This document shows positions 5,646 through 6,464 of a DNA stretch of 6,464 bases, in pieces. The notes under the pieces are model-generated. The model had not been told where the DNA came from. It saw only the letters and a program-made list of their open reading frames with translations, and searched no databases. The DNA comes from Prevotella sp. UBA1378 (GTDB lineage: Bacteria; Bacteroidota; Bacteroidia; Bacteroidales; Bacteroidaceae). Position 1 is the stretch's first letter. Every line of letters begins with the position of its first letter. The stretch is from NCBI GenBank assembly GCA_002305505.1, contig DBRC01000065.1, forward strand, positions 1-6,464. The letters run 5' to 3'. Both the position numbers and the translations under genes were made by a program.

Positions 5646-6449
5646 ATGAACAAGATTCTAATCTTTCTGGGCGTCTTACTGACAATGGCAGGCGGCGCCC
5701 GGGGCGGAAGCCTTACGCTTTCCGGAGACACGACGGAAATCAAGAGTTGGGGTAAATACAATGAAGCCCCCTCGTCCATCGTCAGCAGTATCAAGGCCGG
5801 AGACGTGCTATCGGTCACCGTCACCGCCAAAGACCCCACAGTGCAATGGCCGCAGCTGAACATCCAGTCGAAGGCCGACACCACCTTTGCACAGGCTAAC
5901 CAATACGGCATCGTGGTATTCAAGAACGCCAAGATCTACAATGAGGACAGCTTCCCCGTTACAGTAGAGTACACGTTCACGGACGCCGACCTGCCTGTGC
6001 TGCAAAAGAACAACAGCCTGTATCTAAGCGGGACAGGGGTCACGGTGACTGACATGATATTAACGCAGGCCGAAAACGGGACAACCCAGACTATCAGCCT
6101 ATGGACGGGCGAAACGGTTTGCGCAGATGACTGGTCGAGCGGCTACGTTGTCCTCCCGGCCAGCAAATTCAGCGATGCCGCTGCGGGCGACCGGCTGCAA
6201 ATCAGCGTAAGTGCCATCTCCGGGACCTGTGCCAATCCCGTTATCGCCTTGCAGAACGGTTCGTGGCAGAACTTCAGTGGCGTAGACTTCTTTCCGCTGA
6301 AAGGGGAAACGGCACCCGTCGCACCGGTTTTCACCCTCTCATCCGACATGCTTTCGCAGATAAAGGGGGAAACAGACGGTGTCAATAGCGGGCTCGTCGT
6401 AAAAGGATGCGGATACACACTGACAGGCATCGACTTGGTGAAAACCTGA
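5646..6449 (+). CDS. Secreted double carbohydrate-binding-like module protein, no catalytic domain
   Basis: This 267-aa protein has a Sec signal peptide (residues 1-20, MNKILIF, hydrophobic core, GGARG) without a lipobox cysteine. The rest consists of two tandem beta-sandwich modules (about 21-141 and 148-267) of the type found inside the enzyme encoded just upstream. Module 2 carries LWTG, ADDWSSGYVVLPASKF, GDRL, NGSW, DML and GLVVKGCGYTLTGIDL. These are near matches to ADWSSYVALPASCF and GMIVAGCGFTLTSVDL in the enzyme. Module 1 is more diverged but keeps WPQL and a shared closing strand. No catalytic motifs, membrane anchor or sorting tail are visible. The start lies 16 bp after the preceding stop with an A-rich leader (AAACTTAAATT), so it is almost certainly co-transcribed. 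The likely job is binding mannan or related hemicellulose in the periplasm or outside the cell; this is inference from module sharing and context. It could instead bind a protein partner. Confidence 0.85.
   Translation: MNKILIFLGVLLTMAGGARGGSLTLSGDTTEIKSWGKYNEAPSSIVSSIKAGDVLSVTVTAKDPTVQWPQLNIQSKADTTFAQANQYGIVVFKNAKIYNEDSFPVTVEYTFTDADLPVLQKNNSLYLSGTGVTVTDMILTQAENGTTQTISLWTGETVCADDWSSGYVVLPASKFSDAAAGDRLQISVSAISGTCANPVIALQNGSWQNFSGVDFFPLKGETAPVAPVFTLSSDMLSQIKGETDGVNSGLVVKGCGYTLTGIDLVKT
5706..6446 (+). repeat. Tandem binding-like modules of the companion protein
   Basis: Module 1 spans residues about 21-141 and module 2 about 148-267. With the two modules of the preceding gene they make four copies of one domain family in about 2.9 kb. 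DNA identity between copies is low, since the same peptide motifs use different codons, so the duplications are old or the modules were acquired independently. Module 1 lacks the opening W-x-G tryptophan seen in the other three. Confidence 0.65.
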
Positions 6450-6464
6450 GTTCGGGATAAGAAA

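Noticed and set aside
6450..6464. Terminator after the last gene (CGGGATAA near the window edge)
   Set aside because: Only 15 bases follow the stop codon. They resemble one arm of the hairpin at 12-43, but the partner arm would lie outside the window.

Overview
The window looks like chromosomal DNA from a member of the Bacteroidales, most likely Prevotella or a close relative. The evidence is the Bacteroidota-type -7 promoter boxes (TAnnTTTG) ahead of two genes, AT-rich leaders without Shine-Dalgarno sequences, the protein families present, and a C-terminal tail motif (NLQGQRV...KGLIIQNGKKY) that I associate with secreted Prevotella proteins. All three intact genes are on the + strand, and each begins with a Sec signal peptide lacking a lipobox.

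Region 1 (1-155) holds an imperfect hairpin that may end an upstream transcript, followed by a promoter. Region 2 (156-2216) encodes a 686-aa exported protein. It has a Bacteroidota-specific N-terminal part, a long helical middle and a C-terminal TlpA-like thioredoxin domain with a CGPC active site. Region 3 (2217-2629) is a 413-bp intergenic stretch. It holds a perfect 17-bp AT-rich stem-loop, a second small hairpin abutting it, a possible frameshifted remnant of a minus-strand gene, a cluster of operator-like repeats, and the promoter for the next gene.

Region 4 (2630-6449) is a two-gene transcription unit for acetylated mannan use. The first gene encodes a 999-aa multimodular enzyme: a GH5 subfamily 8-type beta-mannanase, two carbohydrate-binding-like beta-sandwich modules, an Ig-like domain, a complete CE7-type acetyl esterase and the tail motif. 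The second gene starts 16 bp after the first stops. It encodes a 267-aa secreted protein made only of two more copies of the same beta-sandwich module, with no catalytic domain. The simplest reading is that the enzyme deacetylates and cuts (galacto)(gluco)mannan while the small protein binds the same polysaccharide, or a partner, outside the inner membrane.

The most interesting points are the coupling of a CE7 esterase to a mannanase in one chain, the stand-alone double-module companion protein, and the uncharacterised module family they share. The unexplained intergenic structure comes next. No tRNA, rRNA, CRISPR array, insertion sequence or susC/susD gene is visible.
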